Source of the DNA: Polytrichum commune
Lineage: Eukaryota; Streptophyta; Polytrichopsida; Polytrichales; Polytrichaceae
Direction: 5' to 3'
Length of the DNA stretch: 64,000 nt
Assembly: GCA_950295325.1 (NCBI GenBank)
Contig: OX485807.1
Location: 40,144,440-40,208,439, forward strand
Below the pieces are notes generated by a model. That model made no database searches, was not told the origin of the DNA, and was given only the letters and a program-made list of their open reading frames with translations. Each line of letters begins with the position of its first letter. The stretch's first letter is position 1. Shown here piece by piece: positions 45,840 through 56,800 of this stretch. Position numbers and translations under genes: made by a program.

Positions 45840-48548
45840 AAAGAGGTTAGGGAGTATAGCAATTTGGTAGATGAATTTAGTGATACTTTTGCTTGGTCTT
45901 ACGATGAGCTTAAAGGAATTCCTAGGGAGATGGTAGAGCACCGGATTCCTTTGATTCCGGGTGCTAGACCAATTAGACAAAAGGAGCGGAGGATGAATCC
46001 TCAATTGCAATTGTTGGTGAAGGCGGAATTGGAGAGGTTGTTGAAGGCCGGGTTTATTAAGCCGGTTGAAATTACGGATTGGGTTTCTCCTATGGTCCTA
46101 GTGAAGAAAAAGAATGGGAAACTAAGGGTGTGTGTAGATTATAGAAAATTAAATTCGTGCACACAAAAGGACCATTTCCCCTTACCTTTCATCACCTTAT
46201 TGCTTGAAGAGGTTGGAGGTCATGCGAGGTATACTTTTATGGATGGGTATGCGGGATATAATCAAATTTCCATAGCCCTTCAAGATATCCATAAGACGGC
46301 CTTTACCACACCATGGGGAACCTTTGTATGGATTGTGATGCCATTTGGATTATGTAATGTCCCGGCCACTTTTCAAAGGTTGGTGATGTATATTTTCACC
46401 GACTTGTTGTTTAAATCCATGACCGTGTTTGTGGATGATTTTAGTACACAAAGTAATGTGGATGAGCACTTACATTGTGTTAAGGAGGCATTGATTAGGT
46501 GTAGGAAGATGAGGTTAGCATTGAACCCGGATAAGACATTTTTGGGTGTCAATAGGGGAGTGTTGTTGGGTTATGTAGTTAGTGAAAAGGGGAGAGAACC
46601 GGATCCGGAAAAGGTTGCGGCCATAAGCGAATTGGCAACTCCAACCAATTCTAAGGGGATATCTAAATTGTTAGGGCATGTGGGTTGGTACCGGGAGCTC
46701 ATTCCTAATTTTTCAAAGATAGCGGTGCCTATTACACAATTGCTCAAGAAGAATGTGAAATTTGAGTGGACGGATGCGTGTCAAAGAGCCTTTGAAGAAT
46801 TACGGGATAGGTTGAGCACTTACCCGGTATTGATGCCACCAAATTGGGGTAAGCCTTTTCATGTTTATTGCGATGCGAGCAATGTGGCGGTTGGGAGCGC
46901 ACTTTGTCAAGCAACGGGGGAAAAAGAGAAGGATCAACCTATAGCTTACGCAAGTAAGCAATTGACACCGGCGGAGCGAAATTATTCAACCACAGAACGT
47001 GAATGCCTAGCGATGGTATTTTCGGTAAAAAAATTTAGACATTACTTAATGTGTAACCCGGTTGTATTTTTCGTTGACCACATGGCTATCAAGTATCTAG
47101 TTAACAAGGCGGAATTAAGTGGTAGGTTAGCTAGGTGGGTCTTGTTGCTAGAAGAATTTGATTACACGGTAGAATACAAGCCGGGTCGCATGCATTTACA
47201 AGCCGACCACTTGTCTAGGTTGTCGGAGGAGATAGGAGAAAATCCGGTAGATGATAGGTTGGTAGATGATAGCCTATTCGTAGTTACTTCGACACCGGAA
47301 TGGTATGCCGGAATTGTGGAGTTCCTAACAACCCACAAGTTGCCCGAAGAATGGACAAAGGAGGAGAGAAGAAAAGTAAGGGTAAATAGTAGGCAATTTG
47401 TTGTGGTAGGCCATAGGTTATTTAGGAGAGGATCCGATGGTCTTTTACGACGATGTGTGTCGAAATCGGAGGTTGAAGCGATTTTAATCGCTTGCCACGA
47501 TAGCGCTTGTGGCGGGCACTTCTCCGGTCAACTCACCGGGCAAAAAATCCTTAGGGCGGGTTATTTTTGGCCCACACTATTTAAGGATGCACACGATTAT
47601 GTGAGAAAATGCGATGCTTGTCAACGTTATGCCCGGAACGACCTAAGGATGGAAATGCCACTCCATGTGTCATTGCCTTTAATTCCTTTTGAGAAATGGG
47701 GAATTGACTATGTGGGTGAGGTGCACCCTCAATCTACAAAAGGGATGAAATATATTGTGGTTGCTACGGAGTACCTTACGAAGTGGGCGGAAGCCAAAGC
47801 GGTAAAGACCGATACGGCGGAACATGCGGCAACTTTCATGTACGAAAATATTATTTCTCGGTTCGGAGTGCCGAAAATTCTAGTAAGTGACCGGGGTACT
47901 CACTTTTTGAACGACTTAATCCGGGAGATGACCGAGAGGTTTCAAATCGATCACCGGAAGACCACTCCTTACCACCCACAAACAAATGGACAAACGGAAC
48001 GAGTCAACGGTATTTTGGTAAGTATTCTACGCAAAACAATTTTGGACTCAAAGCGGAATTGGGATACAAAATTAACGGCGGCACTTTGGGCATATCGTAC
48101 GACCTACAAGGTAACTACGCGTGCTACACCATTTTCCTTAGTCTATGGCCTAGAAGCTACACTTCCAATCGAATATGAAGTCGAATCACTTCGGGTGGCC
48201 GTAAGTGCAAGACTTACCGAAAGTCAATCCTTACGAAATCGACTAACCGATTTGGAAGCACTTGACGAAAGGAGGAGAATGGCGGCTCAACATATTGAAG
48301 CGATCCAACGAAGGCGAAAGATTACTTTTGACAAACGACATAAGAAAAGGGCTTTAACACCGGGGATGATGGTCATGATCCAAGATGCGCGGAAGCTTGA
48401 ATTTCCGGCAAAATTCGATGCGGTGTGGTTGGGACCTTACCTTGTCTATGAGGTTTTTCCTAATAATTCAATCCAATTGGAAACATTGAACGGTGAGCTC
48501 TTTCCTAGTCGTACATCGGGAAGTAGGTGTAAGGAGTACCGAGCTTAA
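45840..48548 (+). CDS. Pol: reverse transcriptase, RNase H and integrase
   Basis: This is the direct in-frame continuation after the TAG, with the first in-frame ATG at 45930. Reverse transcriptase covers about 46010-46600, with YRKLN, MPFGLCN.PATFQR and the catalytic FVDDF at 46428-46442 (two Asp; F replaces the more common Y). An RNase H domain follows at about 46850-47220 (YCDAS, TTERE, DHMAIKYL, ADHLSR). Integrase has the HHCC zinc-binding block near 47490-47635 (GGHFSGQ...CDACQRY). The catalytic Asp residues are in GIDYVG and VSDRGTHF and the Glu is in TNGQTERVNG. The C-terminus ends soon after 'WLGPYLVYEVFPNNSIQLE' with no chromodomain. It copies RNA to DNA and inserts it. Expression requires bypass of the TAG. 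Confidence 0.93.
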   Translation, partial: KEVREYSNLVDEFSDTFAWSYDELKGIPREMVEHRIPLIPGARPIRQKERRMNPQLQLLVKAELERLLKAGFIKPVEITDWVSPMVLVKKKNGKLRVCVDYRKLNSCTQKDHFPLPFITLLLEEVGGHARYTFMDGYAGYNQISIALQDIHKTAFTTPWGTFVWIVMPFGLCNVPATFQRLVMYIFTDLLFKSMTVFVDDFSTQSNVDEHLHCVKEALIRCRKMRLALNPDKTFLGVNRGVLLGYVVSEKGREPDPEKVAAISELATPTNSKGISKLLGHVGWYRELIPNFSKIAVPITQLLKKNVKFEWTDACQRAFEELRDRLSTYPVLMPPNWGKPFHVYCDASNVAVGSALCQATGEKEKDQPIAYASKQLTPAERNYSTTERECLAMVFSVKKFRHYLMCNPVVFFVDHMAIKYLVNKAELSGRLARWVLLLEEFDYTVEYKPGRMHLQADHLSRLSEEIGENPVDDRLVDDSLFVVTSTPEWYAGIVEFLTTHKLPEEWTKEERRKVRVNSRQFVVVGHRLFRRGSDGLLRRCVSKSEVEAILIACHDSACGGHFSGQLTGQKILRAGYFWPTLFKDAHDYVRKCDACQRYARNDLRMEMPLHVSLPLIPFEKWGIDYVGEVHPQSTKGMKYIVVATEYLTKWAEAKAVKTDTAEHAATFMYENIISRFGVPKILVSDRGTHFLNDLIREMTERFQIDHRKTTPYHPQTNGQTERVNGILVSILRKTILDSKRNWDTKLTAALWAYRTTYKVTTRATPFSLVYGLEATLPIEYEVESLRVAVSARLTESQSLRNRLTDLEALDERRRMAAQHIEAIQRRRKITFDKRHKKRALTPGMMVMIQDARKLEFPAKFDAVWLGPYLVYEVFPNNSIQLETLNGELFPSRTSGSRCKEYRA

Positions 48549-48610
48549 CTAGGCAACTTACCTTGGGAGCAAGTGATTTTTAGGATTCATCCCCCGATGG
48601 TCGCCAATTA
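48549..48610 (+). other. 3' untranslated segment lacking a polypurine tract
   Basis: Only 62 bp separate the pol stop from the 3' LTR, and the bases next to the LTR (CGATGGTCGCCAATTA) are not a purine run. CCAATTA directly before the LTR is the exact inverse of TAATTGG directly after the 5' LTR. Confidence 0.7.
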
Positions 48611-49997
48611 TGTGAGCCCAAAATGGTGCCCACATGTGGTGATTAAGTCTTCGAAACCAATTTTAGTGTGACTTTGATGTGCTATGATTATTCACAAAAC
48701 ATAAAAAGAGTGAAGTGTGGTATGGATTTAAGTTTAGGCATTAGAATGTGTTGTGTAGTAATTTCAAGGTTTAAACTTCAATAAGAGGATGCCTTGATTA
48801 GGTGAGTGGGGGGTAAGGTGAAGCAAGGTGAGCTCCGCGAGTTAAATGCCCACTTTTGGATCCACCTTGGTAGTTTGGGAAGAAGGAAGCTTGGTGGATG
48901 GGGATTAGTCCCTACTTTGGAGGAGAGGGTTAAAGGATTGTGATTGGAGGTGCCAATCCTCTCACCCTATCCTCACCTCTTTCCCCCTCTCTCCCTCTCT
49001 TCCTCTTTGCTACTTAAGGTGTTTTTTCTCTCATTTTTCTCTCTCTTCATCAAGCGCTCTCAAGGGAGCAAGCTCTTAAAAGCTTGAGCTACGCGTGTAG
49101 GACATTAGTTTTTAGTGAATTTAATTAGTTAAGTTCTCTCTCTCAATTCCTCTCAAGTGGAGTGAGCTCTTAGAGCTTGAGACAACATGTGGGGATTAGG
49201 TAGTTATTTAGTGGAATTAGTGGGTTAGATTAATTCATTAGTAAAGGATCGAAAACAAAGACTTAGGGAAATGCTCGATTAGCGGCTAGGGGAGACTGTA
49301 TCAAGAGGCAACTGGTTAACTGCGGCTGCGACTGCATCGGAGGCAGCTGGTTAGCTGTGGTTGCGACTGCATTGGAGGCAGCTGGTTAGCTGTGGTTGTG
49401 ATTGCATTGGAGGCAGCTGGTTAGCTGTGGCCGGGACTGTATCAGGAGGCAGCTGGTTAGCTGTGGTTGCGACTGCATTGGAGGCAGCTGGTTAGCTGTG
49501 GTTGTGACTGATTAGTTTATATTATTACATTAGTTTATAGACTATATTAGACTATATTAGTTTATAGATAAGTAGTTGGCCACATTAGGTTAGGTGGAGG
49601 CACGTGTGGGTTTCATAAGTAATTGCACTTAGGATTGATTATGGGAAATAGCATTTTTTAACGCTTGTATCCTCTCTATTAAATAAATCAAGTGCACAAG
49701 TAATGGAGAAGGTGGAGGACTTCCGCGAGGGGAAGACAAAGGAGGTTGGGTCAAAGTATGCAAGGGGAAAATCATTGAGGGCATGTGCGGCTAAAGCCGC
49801 GGGTTGGACTCTTGAGAAAGCCAACTCTAGCACAAGCCAAGAGGCCAACATTAATAAAGTACAATGAGTGAGACAATGCATGTTCATTTAAACATGAAAA
49901 TCACCTTGCATATGGTTCCATGTTGTGATAGATAAATGTGATTCTCAAAGTCATCACCCGGACTAGGACGCTTAAGGGTGGTGGATTTGGTCTCACA
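48611..49997 (+). repeat. 3' LTR
   Basis: 1387 bp, a constant offset of 8743 bp from the 5' LTR with no indel. The 35-bp array, CT-rich tract and AATAAA (49682-49687) recur at the same offset. It is followed by the GCAAG target duplicate. Confidence 0.95.
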
Positions 49998-50002
49998 GCA
50001 AG

Positions 50003-51384
50003 TGAGCTCAAATCACAATGAGCTTTTACATGCCTTCAGTACCATATGGGGGTTTAGCTAGACCTTGTAGTTTTAATTTTAGATTCCTAAGCTCTTTTCT
50101 AACAAGAATTAATGTGGGCCACACTATTTGTTTTCCTAGAAAATTAATGTGGGTGATAGTTGTATTTTGTGCTATCCCCCCCTCCGCTCCCCTCCCCCCT
50201 TAACTAGTATTCAATGTGTTGGTTGGAAGTCTTCATGAAGACTCAGGGGAAGACCCGGGGTCTTACACCCACATTAAATTCACCTTGACTAGAAGATTAG
50301 TGTGGCCCACGCTAATCATTTCCACACTAATTTTCCACCCATGCTAACATGCCTATTTAGTGTACTTAATTCTTCTTGGTGCGAGACTTAAGTGTCCCTG
50401 AGTTTCTGACCATGTTCATTGTTTAGATAAGATTTATCACACGTGTCTAATCCTTCTTTTCACAATACGTAAATTCCGACTCTCTCATGCTCACTATGCA
50501 TCACACTCATCAATTCTCCAAAGAGGATACTTCCCAAAACCAAGTCGGTTCTAATTAGCTCACTATATTTATTTTGACCTAATTAGAGCACAAACAATCT
50601 CAATTTTCTTTCCTCGTGTAACTTACCACCTCACATGTTATAAAAAATGTGTGTGTGTACGTGTGTGGGTGTTTTTTTTTTCACAAATTGAAAATTCAAT
50701 TGCAAGAAAGAACCCAAAATTCAAGCAACCCGGGCGAGCCAACGCAACTCAAGTGGTTGTCCAGCATGTCTTCACATTGTCAATTGTTTCATTTGCACCA
50801 TCGCCAACAAATTCCAGCTGTGAACTCAGCCAATCAAATGTTGGACACTTCTTTGCACTGCAGTCACACGGGTAGATCACTCCATTGTCAAGTTGAACAC
50901 CACGTGCGACCAAAAAAAATCTTCTTTTGGTAAGTTGCACCACCAAAATGGGTCAAAATTTTATCAATTTTTTTTCATGAGTAGATATACACAGTACCTA
51001 TGACATAGTTAAAAGTGGTAACTAAATTTGATGATTTGTTTTTTTTCATAAAACATACCGTTTCTAACTAGAATGACACAAAATTGAACTAAAATAATTA
51101 CTAAAAAAAATAAAGATGAAAAAAAATTTCAAATTTTTTTTCAAAAGATACTATCAATGGTTATGTATATGTAGAATAAATATCATAAAATTTAAAATTA
51201 TATATGGCATGTAATATAGGGGTAGCAAACTTTGTCCGCACGTGGTGTCAACTTGACAATGAAGTGACCTCCCCGTGTGCAGTCAACATGATAACAAAGA
51301 CCCATCTAAGCTTAACCCTGGATCATCAACATTATGGTCCCCATTTCTCCCCTTTTCTCCGAAACTCGGGCTTATGAATCCGAT
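50003..51384. other. Intergenic with a cysteine-bearing minus-strand ORF and an inverted repeat
   Basis: A minus-strand frame at 50749-50946 (65 codons) reads smoothly with mixed composition, including IYPCDCSAKKCPTFDW. I do not recognise it. Its segment around 50865-50912 recurs inverted at about 51237-51280 (GCACGTGGTG(T)TCAACTTGACAATG), so the two could form a hairpin with a ~330-bp loop. A (TG)n run lies at about 50650-50662. Confidence 0.4.
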
Positions 51385-51575
51385 TATGAAGCAGTATCCA
51401 CGAGAAAGAAAGAAAAGAAGACAACTCCGATGTTGTCATTGGCGTGAATGATGATGTTGCTTCGTTTTTTAGTTGGTCTAAGTCTACATGTAATCTTGAA
51501 ACGGGCAATGTGAGAATTAGAGGACTCCTTATGAATATATGCATCCTTTGGAAATCTTTACAAGGTAACGATTTA
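51385..51575 (+). repeat. Dispersed repeat shared with intron 2 of the ELM2/SANT gene
   Basis: CCGATGTTGTCATTGGCGTG, ACATGTAATCTTGAAACGGG and GAGAATTAGAGG match 6565-6665 with a few differences. Confidence 0.6.
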
Positions 51576-51714
51576 CATTGTAATAAGAAATGTTTACACT
51601 TATGGGGGTAACACTTATAGAGGGCATATTGTAATGTTTCTCTGGTTGGTGAATACTGTAGTTATAAAGGGCCTCCAAAAACACCTAATTCTAGTACACA
51701 AAATATGATATTTA

Positions 51715-52236
51715 TGCCCCCTCCCCACCTGACTTTAGCGAAGCCTAAAAGCTGGTTCTAAAAACACGGCCTCCACACCATCGACATTATCTAGTGCCGA
51801 GCCTAGTTGGCAAATGATGTGGCATGGCTTAGAAGTGGAGGTTTTAAGCCCCAAGCACCGACCCTCCCATCGGTACCTAGACATGAGACAAGAATATAGG
51901 AGTTTTAAAAGTGTCGCCTCCCGCCCTTGTGATTGACTGCTTTTTAGTCTTAGCTATGAGGGCATGAGGAGCTCCATTAACAAAAAACTCATGGTAAGAT
52001 AGATGAGTAGTAAGGGATTTGGGGATGGGACAAAAACTATCCAACATTCACTGCTTGGTAGATAAAACAATGAACATGTGTGACAGCTACTTAACTAAAA
52101 CCTACTCAAAAATCTCCGGAGCAAGTTCATGTAGGTGCATTGGAATAGCCGGATGCCTCCCCTATAACTAAGGGAGCTTTACCCGGGTTTTAGGAAAGAC
52201 TTTGGTTATTTGGTAAAGTCAGGTGGGGAGGGGGCA
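51715..52236. mobile_element. Tourist-like MITE, 522 bp
   Basis: Perfect 23-bp terminal inverted repeats begin TGCCCCCTCCCCACCTGACT. They are flanked by TTA at 51712-51714 and 52237-52239. The interior is non-coding. The end sequence differs from the GGGCC group, so this is a separate family with the same target preference. Confidence 0.9.
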
Positions 52237-52239
52237 TTA

Positions 52240-52829
52240 GCGTCACAAATTCTAATCGTCTTGCTCAATACTAATTGGAAACTGCGGGTGTAGTGTCACC
52301 AACACTGAATGTTAACCCAACATTATTCGTCATTCCTTGTAAAACGTTTGTGGGACTATAGATTTACAACGTCGCAATTACTATCACGTACCAAGTGAGT
52401 TTTCATCCAAATTGCCATCATCCATGACAATATCTCATCACAGGTTGCTGACAAGAGAAGGGAGGGTTTGGCCAGTGGATGAACTCATCCATCATCCATG
52501 ACACTATTTATTTGTTCACTTTATTCACAAGAAGTGTCATCCGAAAAGTCACCACAGTGACACTAAATACCATAAAACCCTAAATATCCTATTTAGTGAA
52601 GTTCCTAGCCACACAAGCCACTGTCGCATGAGGTGGCATCCTGCCACGTGGCGCCTTCATTTGGGGTTTGCCATTGAGACCAGTTTCTTGTGCAAGCACT
52701 GGCTTCCATAATGCTCGCATCATTAATAGCATGCCACGTCATCTCCTGTCAGGCAAGGCGGGGCCCACCAGATCCAACCATATTTATTATTGCCTTGCCT
52801 TTTGCCACTCACTTGCCTCTTTAAGCTGG
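52240..52829. other. Intergenic, nothing recognised
   Basis: This is the spacer between the 51.7-kb MITE and the hAT element. A part near 52285-52400 resembles, in inverted form, sequence near 28580-28690, so it is probably old repeat. Confidence 0.4.
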
Positions 52830-53169
52830 GCCCCTACCAGCCTTTTTTTTGGTTTTTTCCATTTGTAGAGAGGAAGGCTACAAGTTGGGTATTTTTGTTG
52901 AGAAGTTGGCTACAAATACATTCATAAAGGAGTTATTTTCAATTTTAACTAATAATATTTTAGTTTGAAGTGGCTACAATTGAGTTTTTTATTTCACCAT
53001 ATGTGGCAAAAATGACATTCAAAATATAGTAAAGTTGGGCGATAATTGAAATAATAGAGTGTAAATTTTGGCTATATCTCAAAAAATAGTGTAGCACATT
53101 GGCGAAGTTGCTTTTCTAAGAACTAAATTTTTCTAAAAACTAAATTTCCCTCAGTCCAGCTCTCTGCCG

Positions 53170-53565
53170 CATTTGTCATTAGTCGTAGATGAAACCTCCA
53201 GGATACACTAAGTTCTAACATAAAAATTGAAGACATCAAGACATCAACACATTAAGACATCAAAACATTAAGACATCAATACAACTCACACTGCATAAGC
53301 ACTGAACTTGTGGCAAACTATGTCAATTCAGACTATGTGAATTTCAGATTGCATTTGTGAATTCAAACTATGTGAATCAAGACATCAAGACAACCAAGAC
53401 ATCAAGGAAATTGCACTTCAAACATTGAACACTTGAGACTTCAAACATTGAACATTACACACTTGCAACTTCAAGGAAATTGCACTTCAAACATCAAACA
53501 CTTGCAACTTCAAAATGACCCTCATAACGAAATGGTATAAGGGGCCGCATCAAGACCTGACTTCA
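53170..53565. repeat. Short AAGACATCAA-type repeats in the hAT 3' region
   Basis: GACATCAA/GACATTAA-like words recur irregularly at 10-20-bp steps, followed by CTTCAAACATTGAACACTTG-like words. They lie downstream of the transposase stop and within the element, and so could be subterminal protein-binding repeats. Confidence 0.6.
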
Positions 53566-53820
53566 CATAGGCTGAATTCACTCATAGATGACCCAATAGA
53601 TGACCCAATAGAAAGACCAACCAATACCCAAACATCAAACCATAATGCAACCACAATACCAATACAACAAAATCGGCAAAAGACCTAATCCTAGAGGTAA
53701 ACATCTACAACGACGCAACATCACAAAGCTGCGGTAGTTCATCCTAGGGAATTTGAGAACATGGCTACACAAACTGCATAATCTAAATTGCAGTTCTACA
53801 TGGAGGCATGCATCACAATG

Positions 53821-56800
53821 TTAACAGTCTGGTTGCCTCCTTCTATCTGCATGCCACTCATCATAAACTTTGTCAAATGGGAAATCCTCCAATTGGTAGA
53901 AATTTTGGCTGTAGATACCCACACATGCGGGAAGATGCTCACTCAAGCGGTTGCGAAGCCTCGATTTAGAGAATGCGACTGTGGAGAAGGTTCTTTCATC
54001 CTCCACTGAACCAAGAACCTGGACGGCGGCAAGTTCCGCCACCTTGAACCATTCCTTGAAATGTTTCTTCAGGACCATGCTCATAGACAATGTCCGCCAC
54101 AATTTTATCAGAGGGTTCAAAGTGATGGGTTTCTGAAGGGCATCAGCCGCATTGGCTTTCATAGCCCCTTTGAACTGGCTACATTCGTGATTCAAGGCTG
54201 AGAGGTCTAGTACAGGAGGCGAATATACATCACCTACTCTTCTCTCATAGCAATAATGGTTTTTCAGAATGGCAAAATGACCCTCAAAAAGCTCCTCTGC
54301 ATGGGGCTGCAGCCAGTACTGGGGGTACACCACTCCCAGTGCATCCATTAGACTTGATGCCGGAAATCGGCTTGACAACTCCGCAATTAGACTTGCGGCA
54401 GCCCCTGCAATAACATTCGATCACTGCAATCAGGGAACAAGTGCTGGTAGCAGTCGGCAAACTTTCAATCAAAAAAACCAATATCTAACAAAGTCGGCAA
54501 CATTCAAACACAAAAATGCAGAAAGAAGGGGTGAAGTGTTTACCTTGGCAGAGGGATTTCACCTCATCTACAACTGTTGTCAGAGCCTCACGTGAGACTT
54601 GTTGGGGTCTGCCGAGGGTGTCCAAGATTGTAGCAGGGTATGTGTGCTGGCCGCAATTGAATGCAAGATGCTCCCCAGACTCATTCAAGTCCAACAATGA
54701 GGTCTCCCAAACCATGGAGATGGTGCCATGCCGACACCCTAAAAGGTCGGTCATCTCTCTAAAAGAGTCGGATCGAAAAGAAGTTTGAGGGTCAGAATAC
54801 AACGTATACAATTGTGCTTGGCACACCTTGACTGCTCCAAGGTAGTCACAGATGAATATATCCCGCTGCTGGGAAAATTTCACCAAGTAATGCACTGTCT
54901 CAAGCAATGGCAGAAAGCAAGTAAGTGCAATGGGAACTGACACATCCACAAGCAAAGAGAAGTTAGTCTTTGCCTGTTCCCGCGATGCATGCGGGGTGGT
55001 GGCATCCTTACTATCTTCTTGCATTTTTTGAATTAAGGTCCGATATTCGCTCATGACACGTTTCAGAGGTGAAACCATGCTTAGCCACCTTGTTTTTACA
55101 TCTCTGAGAATCTTGAGACCCTTAGTCTCCATAACCTCTGCGAGCTTTGTGAACTCAATATGTCGTTTTGGGCTCCGAGCGAAGTACTTGTGCAAAACAT
55201 GGAGCATGTTCTCAATTTTTTGAATGACTAGCAAATGGGACAACTCCTTCACAGCAAGGTTAGTCCTGTGGCTTACACAGTGGACCCCATGCATGTGAGG
55301 AGCTATGGTATCCTGTAGGAGCTTGGTCACACCCCCCCTGGACCCCTGCATCCATCCCACACATACATCAGATGAATTCACATACCTGAAATTCACATTA
55401 CCTGAAATTCACATTACCTGAAATTCACATTAGGCTGAATTCATAGATGAATTCACATTACCTGAAATTCACATGAGCAATCTGAATCACATGAGCATAC
55501 CTGAAATCTGAATCACATGAGCAATCTGAATCACATGAGCATACCTGAAATCTGAATCTTATGAGCAACCTGAAATTCACATGAGCATACCTGAAATTCA
55601 CATTACCTGAAATTCACATGAGCAATTTGAATTCACAAATGCTTGATGAATTCACAAATGCAATCTGAATTCACAAACACAAATCTGAGTTCACATGACC
55701 TACTGAGATTCACATACCCTGTATTCGCAAATACAATCTGAATGAGCATGAGCAATGTGAAATTCACAAATACAATTTGAATTCACAAAGGGAATCTGAA
55801 ACTCACATGAGCATGAGCAATGTGAAATTCACATAGACTGAATCCACATGAGCAATCTGAATTCACAAATGCTTGATGAATTCACAAATGCAATTCTGAA
55901 TTCACAAATGCAGCATGAATTCACAAACACAAATTTGAGTTCACAAACACAAATCTGAATTCACAAACACAAACACATAGGCTGAATTCACAAATGCAAT
56001 CAGAAATTCACATAATTGGAAAAAAATAGTAGAAGGAAAGGTTTAAGGGGTTTACCTGAAACACAGAAGCTCCGTCTGCCCCAAAGGACGTGAACTTCTT
56101 GCGAAGGTCATCCTTATCAAGACCACCATGGGTGGCGAGTGCATCAACAATTGTTGTTGCCAAGCGAGGTGCGGATGCGCCTTCAGTTAGCCGCTCAAGG
56201 GACACAAGCACCGGCTGCCTGTAGAAGTCATGGACATAGTAGGCATGGATAGAAATCCATGACTGATTGTCCACTGTTGTCACCTCATCGCTGGTGACCG
56301 CAATGTACTGTGCAGATGCTAGAACCTCCTTTGCTCGCCTCTGGATTTGAGCATGCAAGTAGTCGGCGATCATCCAACCACTATTGTCCGACCAATGCTT
56401 GATGCTCAAATGTGGCATCTTCAGAAATTGATAAAGTCTCTTTATGCTCTCATACTCGAGCATCGGACGCCCAGTTTGCAAGAGGTGAAACACGGTTGCA
56501 AACTGGTTGATCTTCCGAGCTCTATCACCCTTGAATTCCTTTTGCACCTGCCATACACCCACCAAGTTAGTCCTTACAAAACACAACCAAACATGTAGGC
56601 AACAATAGAAACTACAAAAAGGGTTAGCAAAGAATGGTGGCAATAAATGCAGCAATAAGGGCAACTTGCAAGCGCATAAAGAAAATGCAATTGTCTTACT
56701 TGTTGCAACACACTGGGGTGGCCCTGGCTCTGAGAACTATAAGATGCCGCAGCCCTCAGGTGACCGCATTTTTTGTTGACATAAAACTCATCTTTTTTTA

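Larger units (their letters stand above)
39868..49997 (+). mobile_element. Complete Ty3/gypsy (non-chromoviral) LTR retrotransposon, 10.13 kb
   Basis: Two 1387-bp LTRs (39868-41254 and 48611-49997) start TGTGAG and end CTCACA. They are flanked by a perfect 5-bp duplication, GCAAG (39863-39867 and 49998-50002). Domain order gag, zinc knuckles, protease, reverse transcriptase, RNase H, integrase identifies Ty3/gypsy. There is no chromodomain, and the RT and integrase text resembles the Tat/Athila side of the family (FVDDF, DGGSS protease). Every LTR segment compared by eye matched, so insertion is recent. Oddities are an in-frame TAG between gag-pro and pol, and no polypurine tract next to the 3' LTR. 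Confidence 0.96.

Noticed and set aside
53260-55990. Regularly repeated short words that might suggest a CRISPR-like array
   Set aside because: Spacing and word order vary, there are no fixed-length spacers, and the repeats lie inside a plant transposon.
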